Shown one piece after another: positions 39,190 through 48,857 of a DNA stretch of 64,000 nt. This DNA comes from Allosphingosinicella sp042666435 (GTDB lineage Bacteria; Pseudomonadota; Alphaproteobacteria; Sphingomonadales; Sphingomonadaceae), in contig NZ_JBHTDC010000002.1 of NCBI RefSeq assembly GCF_042666435.1, positions 806,001 to 870,000 of the forward strand. Reading direction: 5' to 3'. Every line of letters starts with the position of its first letter. Position 1 is the first letter of the stretch. Made by a program: the position numbers and the translations under genes. Under the pieces are notes generated by a model that had not been told where the DNA came from, searched no databases, and saw only the letters and a list, made by a program, of their open reading frames with translations.

Positions 39190-39204
39190 TTTCCGCGCGA
39201 CGTC

Positions 39205-39840
39205 CTAGCCCGCGCTCCCCCACAATTCCGCGAGCCGCGCGTCGCGGCCGCAGCGGGTTCGGTAGAAGCGGTATTTGAGGCTGTTGGCCTTGTAATAATC
39301 CTGGTGATAGGCCTCGGCGTCATAGAAAGGCGCGGCGGGGAGCACCGGCGTCACCACCTCGTCAGCGAGCGCGGCGACGGCTTGCGCTTTCTCCGCCTCG
39401 GCGATCCGCCGCTCCTCCGGCCCGCTGACGAAGATGGCGGTGCGATAGCTGTCGCCCCGGTCGCAGAACTGGCCGCCCGCATCGGTCGGATCGACGGTGC
39501 GGAAATAATAATCGACCAGTTGCGTGTAGCTCACCTGGGTGGGATCGTAGGTCACCCGCACGGCCTCGTAATGGCCGGTCCCGCCCGCCGACACCTGCTC
39601 GTAGGTCGGATCCTTGAGCGTTCCGCCGGTATAGCCGGACACCGCCGAGACGACGCCCGGCACCTTCTCGAAATCGGCCTCGGTGCACCAGAAGCAACCG
39701 CCCGCGAAGATCGCGGTCTCGGTCTCGCCCGACGGCGCCGGCGCGGCCGCCACGCCGTTGCCGCCTTCCACCTTGGGCTGGTAATCGGGCGCGCAGGCGG
39801 CGAGGCCGAGCGCGGCGAACAGGGACAAGCGGCGGATCAT
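39205..39840 (-). CDS. msrA: Peptide methionine sulfoxide reductase A, lipoprotein form
   Basis: 211 residues. The N-terminal signal ends in a lipobox LAAC (Cys16), so the enzyme is probably a periplasmic lipoprotein rather than the usual cytosolic form. The active-site motif GGCFWCTE carries the catalytic Cys49 and a second cysteine at 52. It reduces methionine-S-sulfoxide in proteins. An extra cysteine lies near the C-terminus (RTRCGRDARL) as possible resolving residue. Confidence 0.93.
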   Translation of the reverse strand: MIRRLSLFAALGLAACAPDYQPKVEGGNGVAAAPAPSGETETAIFAGGCFWCTEADFEKVPGVVSAVSGYTGGTLKDPTYEQVSAGGTGHYEAVRVTYDPTQVSYTQLVDYYFRTVDPTDAGGQFCDRGDSYRTAIFVSGPEERRIAEAEKAQAVAALADEVVTPVLPAAPFYDAEAYHQDYYKANSLKYRFYRTRCGRDARLAELWGSAG

Positions 39841-39907
39841 GAAAGTCCATCTGGCCCCCGACGCACGCGAATCAAGGCTTGGCGGGCGGAGTTCGCGGAA
39901 GGGCCGG

Positions 39908-40843
39908 CTAGGTAGACGCCGCCGAGAGCCGTGCGACCTGCGCCTCGCTCAGCTCCAAATTCATCGCGCCGATCAGCTCCTCGACCTGCGCGACACTGGT
40001 GGCGCTGGCGATCGGCGCGGCGACGCCCGGCTGGGCGGCAATCCAGGCCAAAGCGACCTGCGCCGGCGTCGCCCCCGTCTCCGCCGCCACCGCATCGAGC
40101 GCGGCGAGGACGCGCGGGCCGTTGCCCTCCAGGTAGGTCGCGACGCCCCCGCCCCGGACGCTCTGCCCGAGATCGGCCTCGGTTCGATATTTGCCGGTCA
40201 AATATCCGCTGGCGAGGCTGTAGAAGGAGACGGTGGCGACCCCTCGCTGGCGCGCCACGTCGGCCAGCGCGCCTTCGAAGCGCGGCCGCTCGACGAGATT
40301 GTACCAGGTCTGGAGCACCTCGTAGCGCGCCCACCCATGCGCTTCGCTGATGTCGAGCGCCTGGCCGAGCCGGTCCGGCTCGATCTGCGACGCGCCGATC
40401 GCGCGCACCTTGCCCGCTTTGACCAGCCGGTCGAGCGCGCCCAGCGTCTCCTCCAGCGGAGTCTCTTGGTCGTCCTTGTGCGTGTAATAAAGGTCGATCG
40501 TATCGATCCCCAGCCGGACAAGCGAACGCTCCGCGGCGGCCGCGATCCGGTCCGCCGCCAGCCCCTCGGCATAGCCGCCTTTGGTGGCGATGAGCATCTT
40601 GTCGCGCAGCCCGCGCGCCTTCAGCCACTCGCCGATGATGGTTTCGGATTCGCCGCCTTCATTGCCCGGAACCCAGGAGGAATAGACGTCGGCCGTGTCG
40701 ATCATCCTTCCGCCGGCGGCGGCGAAGGCGTCGAGCACGGCGAAGCTCGCCGCCCGGTCGGCCGTCCATCCGAACACGTTGCCGCCGAGGATGAGGCGCG
40801 GCGTCGAAAGTCCGCTCCGCCCCAGCTTCCGCATCTCGCTCAT
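39908..40843 (-). CDS. Aldo/keto reductase
   Basis: 311 residues from ATG 40843, chosen because AAGGAG lies just upstream; an ATG at 40858 has no such site. The catalytic tetrad of NAD(P)H-dependent reductases is visible: Asp and Tyr in MIDTADVYSSW, Lys in IATKGGY, His in YYTHKDD. The C-terminal cofactor-binding segment is PIASATSVAQVEEL. It follows the LD-carboxypeptidase gene on the same strand by 15 bp. Substrate unknown. Confidence 0.92.
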   Translation of the reverse strand: MSEMRKLGRSGLSTPRLILGGNVFGWTADRAASFAVLDAFAAAGGRMIDTADVYSSWVPGNEGGESETIIGEWLKARGLRDKMLIATKGGYAEGLAADRIAAAAERSLVRLGIDTIDLYYTHKDDQETPLEETLGALDRLVKAGKVRAIGASQIEPDRLGQALDISEAHGWARYEVLQTWYNLVERPRFEGALADVARQRGVATVSFYSLASGYLTGKYRTEADLGQSVRGGGVATYLEGNGPRVLAALDAVAAETGATPAQVALAWIAAQPGVAAPIASATSVAQVEELIGAMNLELSEAQVARLSAAST

Positions 40844-40858
40844 GCTTTTCTCCTTCAT

Positions 40859-41896
40859 CTAGGCCACGGCTGGTTCGAGGATACGGATCGTGCCGGCCTC
40901 GGCGTCCATCTCCGCGCGGATTCCGACGGGGATGCTGAACTGATTGGCCACGTGACCGATCAGCGCGCCCTGGAAGGCGGGCACGCCGAGGGGCTCTAGG
41001 TGCTGCTTCAGCACCTGCGACAAGGTGAAGCCGCCATAAGAGGGCGTGGAGGCGCGGCAATCGGTACACTGGCCGAATATGACGCCCGCGACGCGTCGCA
41101 GGATTCCGGCGAGCGCCAGCTGCGTCAGCATCCGATCGATGCGGTATTCGGCCTCGGCGACATCCTCGAGAAACAGGATCGCTCCGTCGAAGTCCGGCAG
41201 ATAGGGGGTCCCCGCCAGGGCGGCGAGGACGGTGAGGTTGCCGCCGAGAAGCCGACCTGAAGCTTTGCCGGGCCGTAGCGTCCGCGTCCGCCAGCGCGTC
41301 CGGACCAAGCGATCGTCGGTCGCTTCCGGATTGCGGTAGAGAGGCGTCCCGGCCTCGAAGGCGAGTTCTCGAAAGCTGTTCCAGGACAGCTCTCCCCACG
41401 AGCTCGCGGCGTTCGGTCCGTGGATCGTCGCGAAGCCGGCGCGGGCGGCGAAGGCCAGGTGCAAAGCGGTGATGTCGCTGAAGCCGATGAGCAGCTTGGG
41501 ATTGGCGCGGATGCGGTCGAAATCGAGGTGGGGCAGGATGCGCGCGCATCCCCATCCGCCGCGCACGGCGAAGACGGCGTGCACATCCTCGTCCGCATAG
41601 AAAACGTTGACGTCGGCGGCGCGCGCCTCGTCCTTTCCGGCGAGATAGCCGTAGCGCTGGAGGAGGTGCGGCGCGGCCTTGGGGACGAGCCCCATCGCGC
41701 GCACATTTTCCTCGACGAGCCGAAGATCGAATTCGTCGTCGGTGAAACCGGCCGGCTCGATCAGGCCGACAACGTCCCCGGGGCGCAGCCGGGGCGGCTT
41801 GCGAATGGGGGACCGGGCGGAAGCCGCGGCAGGCGGAAACGTCAAGACGGCGGCGGCCGCGGCCAGGCCTTGCAAGGCTGTTCGTCTGCTGAGCAT
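40859..41896 (-). CDS. Exported LD-carboxypeptidase (peptidase family S66)
   Basis: 345 residues. A twin-arginine-like signal (SRRTALQGLAAAAAVLTF) suggests Tat export. The nucleophile is Ser140 in LIGFSDITALH. The catalytic Glu and His are probably in LFLEDVAEAEYRID and GALIGHVANQ. The family cleaves the L,D bond of murein tetrapeptides (LdcA) or inactivates microcin C (MccF); the typical LdcA size and the export signal favour peptidoglycan recycling. It is upstream of the aldo/keto reductase in the same transcript. Confidence 0.88.
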   Translation of the reverse strand: MLSRRTALQGLAAAAAVLTFPPAAASARSPIRKPPRLRPGDVVGLIEPAGFTDDEFDLRLVEENVRAMGLVPKAAPHLLQRYGYLAGKDEARAADVNVFYADEDVHAVFAVRGGWGCARILPHLDFDRIRANPKLLIGFSDITALHLAFAARAGFATIHGPNAASSWGELSWNSFRELAFEAGTPLYRNPEATDDRLVRTRWRTRTLRPGKASGRLLGGNLTVLAALAGTPYLPDFDGAILFLEDVAEAEYRIDRMLTQLALAGILRRVAGVIFGQCTDCRASTPSYGGFTLSQVLKQHLEPLGVPAFQGALIGHVANQFSIPVGIRAEMDAEAGTIRILEPAVA

Positions 41897-42061
41897 CCCC
41901 CGTGCATAGCAGCGTCGGTCTCCGGCGGCGACACCCGTCCCGAAACCGGCGCCAGTCCCGGTTTTCCGCGCCCTTCAGGAAATATTTGTCAATTTGAGCG
42001 ACACTGCCGCCGTGCCGGAATTCCTTACACATGCAAGCCGGTCAGGCGAGGCGGCGGGTCG

Positions 42062-43450
42062 GTGATACGGCTGTTCAAACATTATGTCCCGCACACCGTC
42101 CTGCTGCTCGGGCTGATCGATTTCGCGATGCTGATGCTTGCGGCCGAGGGCGGCTGGATGCTGCGCGGCTGGCAGATAGCGGGCAAGCTCGATCCGGAAG
42201 CGGCGCGGCTGCCGCTCATGACGACCTTCGCCCTCGTCCTCCAGCTCGCCATGATCGGCGTCGGAGTCTACGGAGTCGAGGCGTTGCAGTCCCTCCGCTT
42301 CGCCGTCCCGCGCCTGTTCGTCGCGATCACGCTTGGCGTCCTCCTCCTCTCCTTGATCTTCTTCCTCGTTCCGTCGGTCACCTTCTGGCGCTCCAACCTC
42401 CTCTACGCGACGGTCCTCGCGCTCGTCGCTTTGGGCGGCGTCCGGCTGATGCTCGGCCGCTCGCTGGGCGCGGACCTCTTCAAGCGGCGCGTCGTCGTGC
42501 TCGGCGCCGGCCCCCGGGCAGCCCGGCTCGAAGCGCTCGCCCGCCGCGGCGGCTCGGGCTTCGCCGTCGCCTGCTATATCGCGATGAACGACGGGCCGAC
42601 CGCCGTCGCCCAGGCCGTCAACCGCGCCGACATCGCGAACCTCCCCGCTTATGTCGTCCGGCTGGGCGCCAGCGAAGTCGTGCTCGCGCTGGAGGAACGC
42701 CGCAACGCGCTGCCGCTCCAGGACCTGCTCCGGGTCAAGACCACCGGCGTCCATGTCAACGATCTGTCCTCCTTCCTCGAGCGCGAGACCGGCCGGGTCG
42801 ATCTGGACAGCCTCAACCCCAGCTGGCTCATCTTCTCCGACGGCTTTTCTGCGGGCCGCCGTCTGTCCAGCATCGGCAAAAGGCTGTTCGACATCGTCGT
42901 CAGCGCCGCCATCCTCGTCCTTGGCATGCCGATCATCCTGCTGGCCGCGCTGGCGGTGCGGCTGGAGAGCGACGGGCCGGCCTTCTTTCGACAGCGGCGG
43001 ATCGGGCTGTACGGCCAAAGCTTCGAGATATTGAAGCTGCGCTCCATGCGGCTCGACGCGGAGGTCGGCGGAATCGCGGTTTGGGCGCAGGAGGACGATC
43101 CCCGCGTCACTCGCGTCGGCGCGGTCCTCCGCAAGCTCAGGATCGACGAGCTGCCGCAGGCGTGGAGCGTGCTGAAGGGCGAGATGAGCTTCGTCGGCCC
43201 GCGCCCGGAACGCCCGCAATTCGTTTCCGACCTGGAGGCGCGGCTTCCCTATTATGCCGAGCGCCACATGGTGAAGCCGGGCATCACCGGCTGGGCGCAG
43301 ATCAACTATCCCTATGGCGCCTCAACCGAGGACGCCCGCCACAAGCTTGAATATGACCTCTATTATGCCAAGAACTACACGCCCTTCCTCGACGTCCTGA
43401 TCCTGATCCTGACGATGCGGGTCATCCTCTGGCCGGAGGGCGCGCGCTGA
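42062..43450 (+). CDS. PEP-CTERM system-associated undecaprenyl-phosphate sugar transferase (EpsB-like)
   Basis: 462 residues from a GTG after AGGCGG. It has four N-terminal membrane helices, a nucleotide-binding middle domain (VVVLGAGPRAARLEALA), a fifth helix, and a C-terminal bacterial sugar transferase domain: KRLFDIVVSAAILV, DGPAFFRQRRIGLYG, KLRSMR, RIDELPQAWSVLKGEMSFVG and PGITGWAQINY. It starts exopolysaccharide assembly by placing a sugar phosphate on undecaprenyl phosphate. It is the first gene of a four-gene overlapping operon with prsK, prsR and a TPR lipoprotein gene, as in PEP-CTERM exopolysaccharide loci. Confidence 0.9.
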   Translation: MIRLFKHYVPHTVLLLGLIDFAMLMLAAEGGWMLRGWQIAGKLDPEAARLPLMTTFALVLQLAMIGVGVYGVEALQSLRFAVPRLFVAITLGVLLLSLIFFLVPSVTFWRSNLLYATVLALVALGGVRLMLGRSLGADLFKRRVVVLGAGPRAARLEALARRGGSGFAVACYIAMNDGPTAVAQAVNRADIANLPAYVVRLGASEVVLALEERRNALPLQDLLRVKTTGVHVNDLSSFLERETGRVDLDSLNPSWLIFSDGFSAGRRLSSIGKRLFDIVVSAAILVLGMPIILLAALAVRLESDGPAFFRQRRIGLYGQSFEILKLRSMRLDAEVGGIAVWAQEDDPRVTRVGAVLRKLRIDELPQAWSVLKGEMSFVGPRPERPQFVSDLEARLPYYAERHMVKPGITGWAQINYPYGASTEDARHKLEYDLYYAKNYTPFLDVLILILTMRVILWPEGAR

Positions 43451-45534
43451 TGGTGGCGGTGATCGGCCTGTGGAGCCACGCGCTCGCCGCCTTACTGTTC
43501 GGCGCGCTGGCGGCGTGGCAGCTCCGCCACTGGAACGGGGACCATATCAACCGGCCGCTGGTGGCGGCCTTCGCCGTCACCTCGTGCTGGGCGATCTTCA
43601 TCGCTCTGCTCGGCCCCGGCCACCTCCTCTCCGGTCTCGCCGAGAGCGCGCGCAACTTCGCCTTTTTGGCCTTCATGTACGGCATCGTCATGAGCGCGGC
43701 GGAGGATGACCGGCAGCGGGCGGTGAAGCTCGTCTATTTCACCGTGGCCGGCGTGATCGGGCTGCAGATCGTGGTCGCCGGCGTGCTGCCGCGCTTCGCG
43801 AACGAGCCCCTGATCCACGCCGCGCTCTCCTCGACCGCGCACATCATCGGCCTCACCATCGCCGCTGGATCCCTGGTGCTGGTCCACAATCTGTATGGGC
43901 AGGCCGCTCCGGATTCGCGCTGGGGCATCCGCCTGCCGATGATCGCTTTGGCGGGCATGTGGGCCTACGACCTCCACATCTACACCGTCGCCTATCTGAC
44001 CCGGGGGCCGGTCGCGGACCTGTTCGCGATGCGCGGTGCGGCCCTCGCCATGATCGTGCCTCTGTTCGCGCTGGCGAGCCGGCGCAACGCCGAGTGGCGG
44101 ATGCGGCTGTCGCGCGCGGCGACCTTCCAGTCGCTGTCGGTGCTGGCCATCCTCGCCTATCTCATCCTGATGATGTCGGCGACCCGGGCGCTCGACGTGA
44201 TTGGCGGCGAATGGGTGCGGATCGGACAGATCGGCCTCATCTTCACGATGACGCTCGCGGCGACGATCCTGCTTCCGTCGGGCAAGGCGCGAGCCTGGCT
44301 CCGCGTCATCCTCGCCAAGCATTTCTTCGAGCACCGCTACGACTATCGGGAGGAATGGCTCGGGTTCACCCGCACCGTCGGCCGCGGCGGCGCCGACGCG
44401 GCGCCGCTCGGCGACCGGGTGATCAAGGCGCTCGCCGACATCGCCGGATCACCGGGCGGCCTGCTATTCCTCGCCGACGATCAATATCGGCTGACACCCT
44501 CGGCGCGGTGGAACTGGCCCGGGCCGATCGGCGAGGGTCCGGCGCGCGACCATGATTTCGCCCGCTTCCTCGAAGCGACCGCCCATGTCGTCGATTTCGA
44601 CACGGCGCGGGAGGGGATGCTCGCCGCGGGGCCGAACAGGGTCGCGGTGCCCGGCTGGATCGTCGAGGACGGCGCCGCCTGGGCCGGCATCCCCTTGCTC
44701 CACAGCGACCGGCTGGTCGGACTGGTCGTGCTTCGCCATCCGCTGGTCCGGCGACCGCTCGACTGGGAGGATTTCGACCTCTTCCGCACCGCCGGCATCC
44801 AGGCGGCGAGCTACCTCGCCGAGGCGCGGAGCCAGGAGGCGCTCGCCAACGCGCAGAGGTTCGACGAGTTCAACCGCCGCTTCGCCTTCATCATGCACGA
44901 TATCAAGAATCTGGTAAGCCAGCTCAGCCTCGTCGCCCGCAACGCCGAGCGGCACGCCGACAACCCCGAATTCCGCGCCGACATGGTCGCGACGCTGCAA
45001 AGCTCGGTCAAGAAGATGAACGACCTGCTCGCGCGCCTCAATCGCGGCAACAGGGCCGAGACGGCGGCGCTGCGCGACATGCCGCTCCACCCCCTTCTGG
45101 CCGCTCTCAGCGGCGCCAGACAGCATCTCCATCCCGTGCTGCTGTACGGCGATCCGGCGGTGGCCGTGCGCGCCGATCCGGCACGGCTGGAGCAGGCGCT
45201 CGGCCATCTCGTCCAGAACGCCATCGACGCGAGCCATGCCGGCGATCCCGTCAGGATATGCTTCGGCCATCGGGGCTCCGAGGTCGGGGTCGAGATCATC
45301 GACAGCGGCGTCGGCATGTCGACCGAATTCGTCGCCGGGCGCCTGTTCCAGCCGTTCGCGTCGACCAAGGAAGGCGGCTTCGGCATCGGCGCCTTCGAGG
45401 CGCGGACGCTGATAGCGGCGATGGGCGGCCGTATCGAGGTCGAGAGCCGCGAGGGCGAGGGCAGCCGCTTCACCATCTTTTTACCCGCCGGGGCGATCGA
45501 AGCACCCCCGCATTACGAACGGATGAGCGCATGA
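43450..45534 (+). CDS. prsK: PEP-CTERM system sensor histidine kinase PrsK
   Basis: 694 residues; the ATG overlaps the previous stop. The first ~280 residues are about eight membrane helices. A GAF-like domain follows at about 300-460. The dimerisation box is FIMHDIKNLVSQL with phospho-accepting His483. The ATPase domain shows HLVQNAIDASHAG (N box) and DSGVGMSTEFV, then KEGGFGIGAFEAR. Length and layout match PrsK, partner of the PrsR regulator encoded next. It probably senses an envelope or exopolysaccharide signal. Confidence 0.92.
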   Translation: MVAVIGLWSHALAALLFGALAAWQLRHWNGDHINRPLVAAFAVTSCWAIFIALLGPGHLLSGLAESARNFAFLAFMYGIVMSAAEDDRQRAVKLVYFTVAGVIGLQIVVAGVLPRFANEPLIHAALSSTAHIIGLTIAAGSLVLVHNLYGQAAPDSRWGIRLPMIALAGMWAYDLHIYTVAYLTRGPVADLFAMRGAALAMIVPLFALASRRNAEWRMRLSRAATFQSLSVLAILAYLILMMSATRALDVIGGEWVRIGQIGLIFTMTLAATILLPSGKARAWLRVILAKHFFEHRYDYREEWLGFTRTVGRGGADAAPLGDRVIKALADIAGSPGGLLFLADDQYRLTPSARWNWPGPIGEGPARDHDFARFLEATAHVVDFDTAREGMLAAGPNRVAVPGWIVEDGAAWAGIPLLHSDRLVGLVVLRHPLVRRPLDWEDFDLFRTAGIQAASYLAEARSQEALANAQRFDEFNRRFAFIMHDIKNLVSQLSLVARNAERHADNPEFRADMVATLQSSVKKMNDLLARLNRGNRAETAALRDMPLHPLLAALSGARQHLHPVLLYGDPAVAVRADPARLEQALGHLVQNAIDASHAGDPVRICFGHRGSEVGVEIIDSGVGMSTEFVAGRLFQPFASTKEGGFGIGAFEARTLIAAMGGRIEVESREGEGSRFTIFLPAGAIEAPPHYERMSA

Positions 45535-46907
45535 ATGCCGAGGCCAAGGCGAAATTGCTGCCCAAGCTGCTGGTCATCGAGGATGACGAGGGCCTGCAGC
45601 GGCAGCTCCGATGGGCTTATGACGATTACGAGGTACTGGTCGCGTCGGACCGGAACGCGGCCGTCGATCTCCTGCGCTCGCAGGAGCCGGTCGTGGTGAC
45701 GCTCGATCTCGGCCTCCCGCCCGACCCCGACGGGGTGAGCGAAGGCTTCGCCACGCTGGAGACGATCCTGTCCCTGAAGCCGGACACCAAGGTAATCGTC
45801 GCGTCGGGCCACGGCGCCCGCGAGAGCGCGCTCCGCGCCATCTCGTCGGGGGCCTATGATTTCTACCAGAAGCCGGTCGATATCGATCAATTGGGCCTGA
45901 TCGTGCGCCGCGCCTTCCAGCTTCACGGCATCGAAAGCGAGAACCGGCGCCTCGAAAGCCAGATCGGCGACGACCGCACCGTGCTCGGCACGATGATCAC
46001 CGCCGCGCCCGAGATGCTGAAGGTCGCGCGCACCATCGAGCGCGTCGCCAATGCCGACGTCTCCGTCATGCTCTTGGGCGCGAGCGGCACCGGCAAGGAG
46101 TTGCTCGCCAAGGGCCTGCACCAGGCGAGCGGCCGCCGGGGCGGCGGCTTCGTCGCCATCAATTGCGCCGCCATTCCCGAAAATCTGCTCGAATCCGAAT
46201 TGTTCGGGCATGAGAAAGGCGCCTTCACCGGCGCGATCAAATCCACCGAGGGCAAGATCGAGCTCGCCCATGGCGGCACATTGTTCCTCGACGAGGTTGG
46301 CGACATCCCGCTGCCGCTCCAAGTCAAATTGCTGCGCTTCCTCCAGGAACGGGTGATCGAGCGTATCGGCGGCCGCAAGCCGATCCCCGTCGACACCCGC
46401 ATCGTCTGCGCCACCCACCAGGATCTGCCCGAGATGATCAAGGCGGGGAGCTTCCGCGAGGACCTCTATTACCGGCTCGCCGAGATCGTCGTGAACATCC
46501 CGTCGCTGGCGGAGCGGCACGGTGACGCGACCCTGCTCGCCAAGCATTTCCTGCAGCGCTTCGCCCGCGAGATGAACCCCCAGGTCAAGAGCTTCGCGCC
46601 GAGCGCGCTGGCGGCGATCAACGGCTGGCACTGGCCCGGCAATGTGCGCGAGCTGGAAAACCGCATGAAGCGGGCGGTCATCATGGCCGACGGCAAGCTC
46701 ATCACCGCCGAGGATCTCGACCTCGCGGTCGGCGAGGGGGACGACCTGCCGGTCAACCTCAAGTCGGCGCGCGAGGAAGCCGACCGCAAGGCCATCCGCC
46801 AGGCCCTCGCCCGCACCAACAACAACATTTCCGGCGCCGCCAAGCTGCTCGGCATCAGCCGGCCCACGCTCTACGACCTCTTCAAGGAATATGGGCTCCA
46901 GCCGTGA
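45531..46907 (+). CDS. prsR: PEP-CTERM system sigma-54-dependent response regulator PrsR
   Basis: 458 residues; the ATG overlaps the prsK stop (ATGA). A receiver domain at 1-130 has phospho-acceptor Asp59 (TLDLGLP). The AAA+ domain has Walker A GASGTGKE at 183-190 and the sigma-54 contact loop GAFTGA at 230-235. A C-terminal Fis-type helix-turn-helix (ISGAAKLLGISRPTLYDLFK) binds enhancer DNA. PrsR activates sigma-54 promoters of PEP-CTERM protein genes; none of those targets is in this window. Confidence 0.94.
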   Translation: MNAEAKAKLLPKLLVIEDDEGLQRQLRWAYDDYEVLVASDRNAAVDLLRSQEPVVVTLDLGLPPDPDGVSEGFATLETILSLKPDTKVIVASGHGARESALRAISSGAYDFYQKPVDIDQLGLIVRRAFQLHGIESENRRLESQIGDDRTVLGTMITAAPEMLKVARTIERVANADVSVMLLGASGTGKELLAKGLHQASGRRGGGFVAINCAAIPENLLESELFGHEKGAFTGAIKSTEGKIELAHGGTLFLDEVGDIPLPLQVKLLRFLQERVIERIGGRKPIPVDTRIVCATHQDLPEMIKAGSFREDLYYRLAEIVVNIPSLAERHGDATLLAKHFLQRFAREMNPQVKSFAPSALAAINGWHWPGNVRELENRMKRAVIMADGKLITAEDLDLAVGEGDDLPVNLKSAREEADRKAIRQALARTNNNISGAAKLLGISRPTLYDLFKEYGLQP

Positions 46908-48835
46908 TCGCGCGGCGCATCCTTCTCCCGATCCTGCTGTGCGGCGTCGCCGCCTGCTCCAACGCGTCCGGCGAAGGCGGAGCCGAAGGAGCCCGCGCCC
47001 GCGCGGTCGCCGCGCTCGAGCAGGGCCAGCCGCGCACCGCCCGCGTCGAACTGCTCAACGCGATCAAGGCCGCCCCTTCCGACGGCGCGCTCCGCATCCT
47101 TCAGGCACGGGTCTATCTCGCGCTCGGCGACGGTGTCGCCGCCGCCGCCGAGATCGACCGGGCCCGGGCGCTCGGTGTCGCCGCCCGCGAAACCAGCCAT
47201 CTTCTGGCTCACGCCTTCCTCCTCCAGAACGAACCCGAACGGGCGATCAAGGAAGCGCAAGCCGCTCTCCCTCGCCATGCCGGCTATGCCGCGCGCATCC
47301 GCGGCCAGGCGCTAGTCCGGCTCGGCGATGTGGCCGGCGCCGCGGCGGCGTTCGACGCGGCCGTCGCCGCCGCGCCGGGCGACAATGCCGCCTGGATCGA
47401 AATCGCGCGCCTGCGCCGGTCGAGCGGCGACCTTGCCGGTGCCATCGCGGCGGCCGACAAGGCACTGAAGCTGGCGCCGAACGACGTCGACGCGATCTCC
47501 CTGCGCGGCGAGCTGACTCGCGGCCAATATGGCCTTCAGGCGGCGATGCCGTGGTTCGACCGGGCGCTGGAGATCGACCCCGAACATGTCACCGCCCTCG
47601 TCGAGCGCGCCGCCACATTGGGTGACCTCGGCCGGATGACCGAGATGCTGGCCGAGACCCGCAAGGTCCAGTCGCTCTCTCCCGACAATCCGATGGCTTA
47701 TTACCTCCAGGCCATGCTCGCCGCGCGGGCCGGCGATTTCGCGCTCGCCGGCAGCCTCTATCGCCGCACCCGGGGCGCGATGGACGATCAGCCGGCGGGG
47801 ATGCTTCTCGCCGGCGCGATCGACTATCGGACGGGCAATATCGAGCAGGCGGTCAAGCGGCTGGAGCGGCTGGCGGCGATCCAGCCCCACAACCGCAAGG
47901 CGCGCCGCCTGCTCGCCGCCGCGCAGTTCAAGCTCGGCGACATGGACGCCGTCATCGCCACGCTGCGCCCGATCGCCGAAGGGACCGACGCCGACAGCTA
48001 TTCGCTGACCCTGATCGGCCGGGCGCTGGCGAAGCAGGGCGACGCGAAGGCCGCCTCCGCCTTTCTCGCCCGCGCCGCCCGGCCGCAGCAACGATCCTCG
48101 ACCGCCTTGTGGTCCCGTCGGGTCGACGACCGCGAGTTCGCCGAGATTCAGCGTCTGGCGGCGGCCGAACCGGGGCAGGCGCCCGCCCAGATCGCCCTGA
48201 TCGGCGCCTTGCTGTCACGCGGCATGGGCCAGGAAGCGCTGGCCCGCGCGCTCGCGCTCCAGTCCGCCCATCCCGGCGTGCCGGACGCCCATATATTGGT
48301 CGGCGACGCGCGCGGGATCGGCGGCGACTTCAAGGGCGCGGCCGAGGAATATCGAAAGGCGGCCAACATCGCCTTCACCGAACCGGTGGCGATGCGGACC
48401 ATCGAGGCGCTCGAACGCTCCGGCCAGGCCAAGGCGGCGACCGAGGTGCTCCAGCTCTTCCTTCACCAGAATCCGCAGAGCGTCCCCGCCCAGCAGCTCG
48501 CCGCGGCGCGTTACATGGCGGCAGGGAGCTGGCCCGAAGCGATCCGCATCTACGAGGGCCTGCGCGCCCGGCTGGGTGACGGCGACGCGGTGATGCTCAA
48601 CAACCTCGCCTGGGCCTATGCCCAGCAGGGCGACACGGAACGCGCGCTGCCACTGGCCGAAAGGGCCTGGACGCTCGACAAGGACAATCCCGCCACCGCC
48701 GACACCTATGGCTGGCTGCTGTTCAAGACCGGCAAGGACCGCGCGCGCGGCCTCGCCCTCCTCGAACGCGCCTCCCGCGGCGCCCCCACCGACGCCGAAA
48801 TCCGCGCCCATCTGGAGGCGGCGAAGCAAAGCTAG
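46904..48835 (+). CDS. TPR-repeat lipoprotein of the PEP-CTERM system (PrsT-like)
   Basis: 643 residues from a GTG overlapping the prsR stop (GTGA). The signal peptide ends in the lipobox VAAC. More than a dozen tetratricopeptide repeats follow, for example ALRILQARVYLALGDGVAAA, AWIEIARLRRSSGDLAGAIA and LNNLAWAYAQQGDTERALPL. Full PrsT-type proteins are longer (about 900 residues), so this is a shorter form. It probably acts as a protein-binding scaffold in exopolysaccharide or PEP-CTERM protein export. Confidence 0.85.
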   Translation: MIARRILLPILLCGVAACSNASGEGGAEGARARAVAALEQGQPRTARVELLNAIKAAPSDGALRILQARVYLALGDGVAAAAEIDRARALGVAARETSHLLAHAFLLQNEPERAIKEAQAALPRHAGYAARIRGQALVRLGDVAGAAAAFDAAVAAAPGDNAAWIEIARLRRSSGDLAGAIAAADKALKLAPNDVDAISLRGELTRGQYGLQAAMPWFDRALEIDPEHVTALVERAATLGDLGRMTEMLAETRKVQSLSPDNPMAYYLQAMLAARAGDFALAGSLYRRTRGAMDDQPAGMLLAGAIDYRTGNIEQAVKRLERLAAIQPHNRKARRLLAAAQFKLGDMDAVIATLRPIAEGTDADSYSLTLIGRALAKQGDAKAASAFLARAARPQQRSSTALWSRRVDDREFAEIQRLAAAEPGQAPAQIALIGALLSRGMGQEALARALALQSAHPGVPDAHILVGDARGIGGDFKGAAEEYRKAANIAFTEPVAMRTIEALERSGQAKAATEVLQLFLHQNPQSVPAQQLAAARYMAAGSWPEAIRIYEGLRARLGDGDAVMLNNLAWAYAQQGDTERALPLAERAWTLDKDNPATADTYGWLLFKTGKDRARGLALLERASRGAPTDAEIRAHLEAAKQS

Positions 48836-48857
48836 CCATCGGCCTGGCGCGGCGGCC

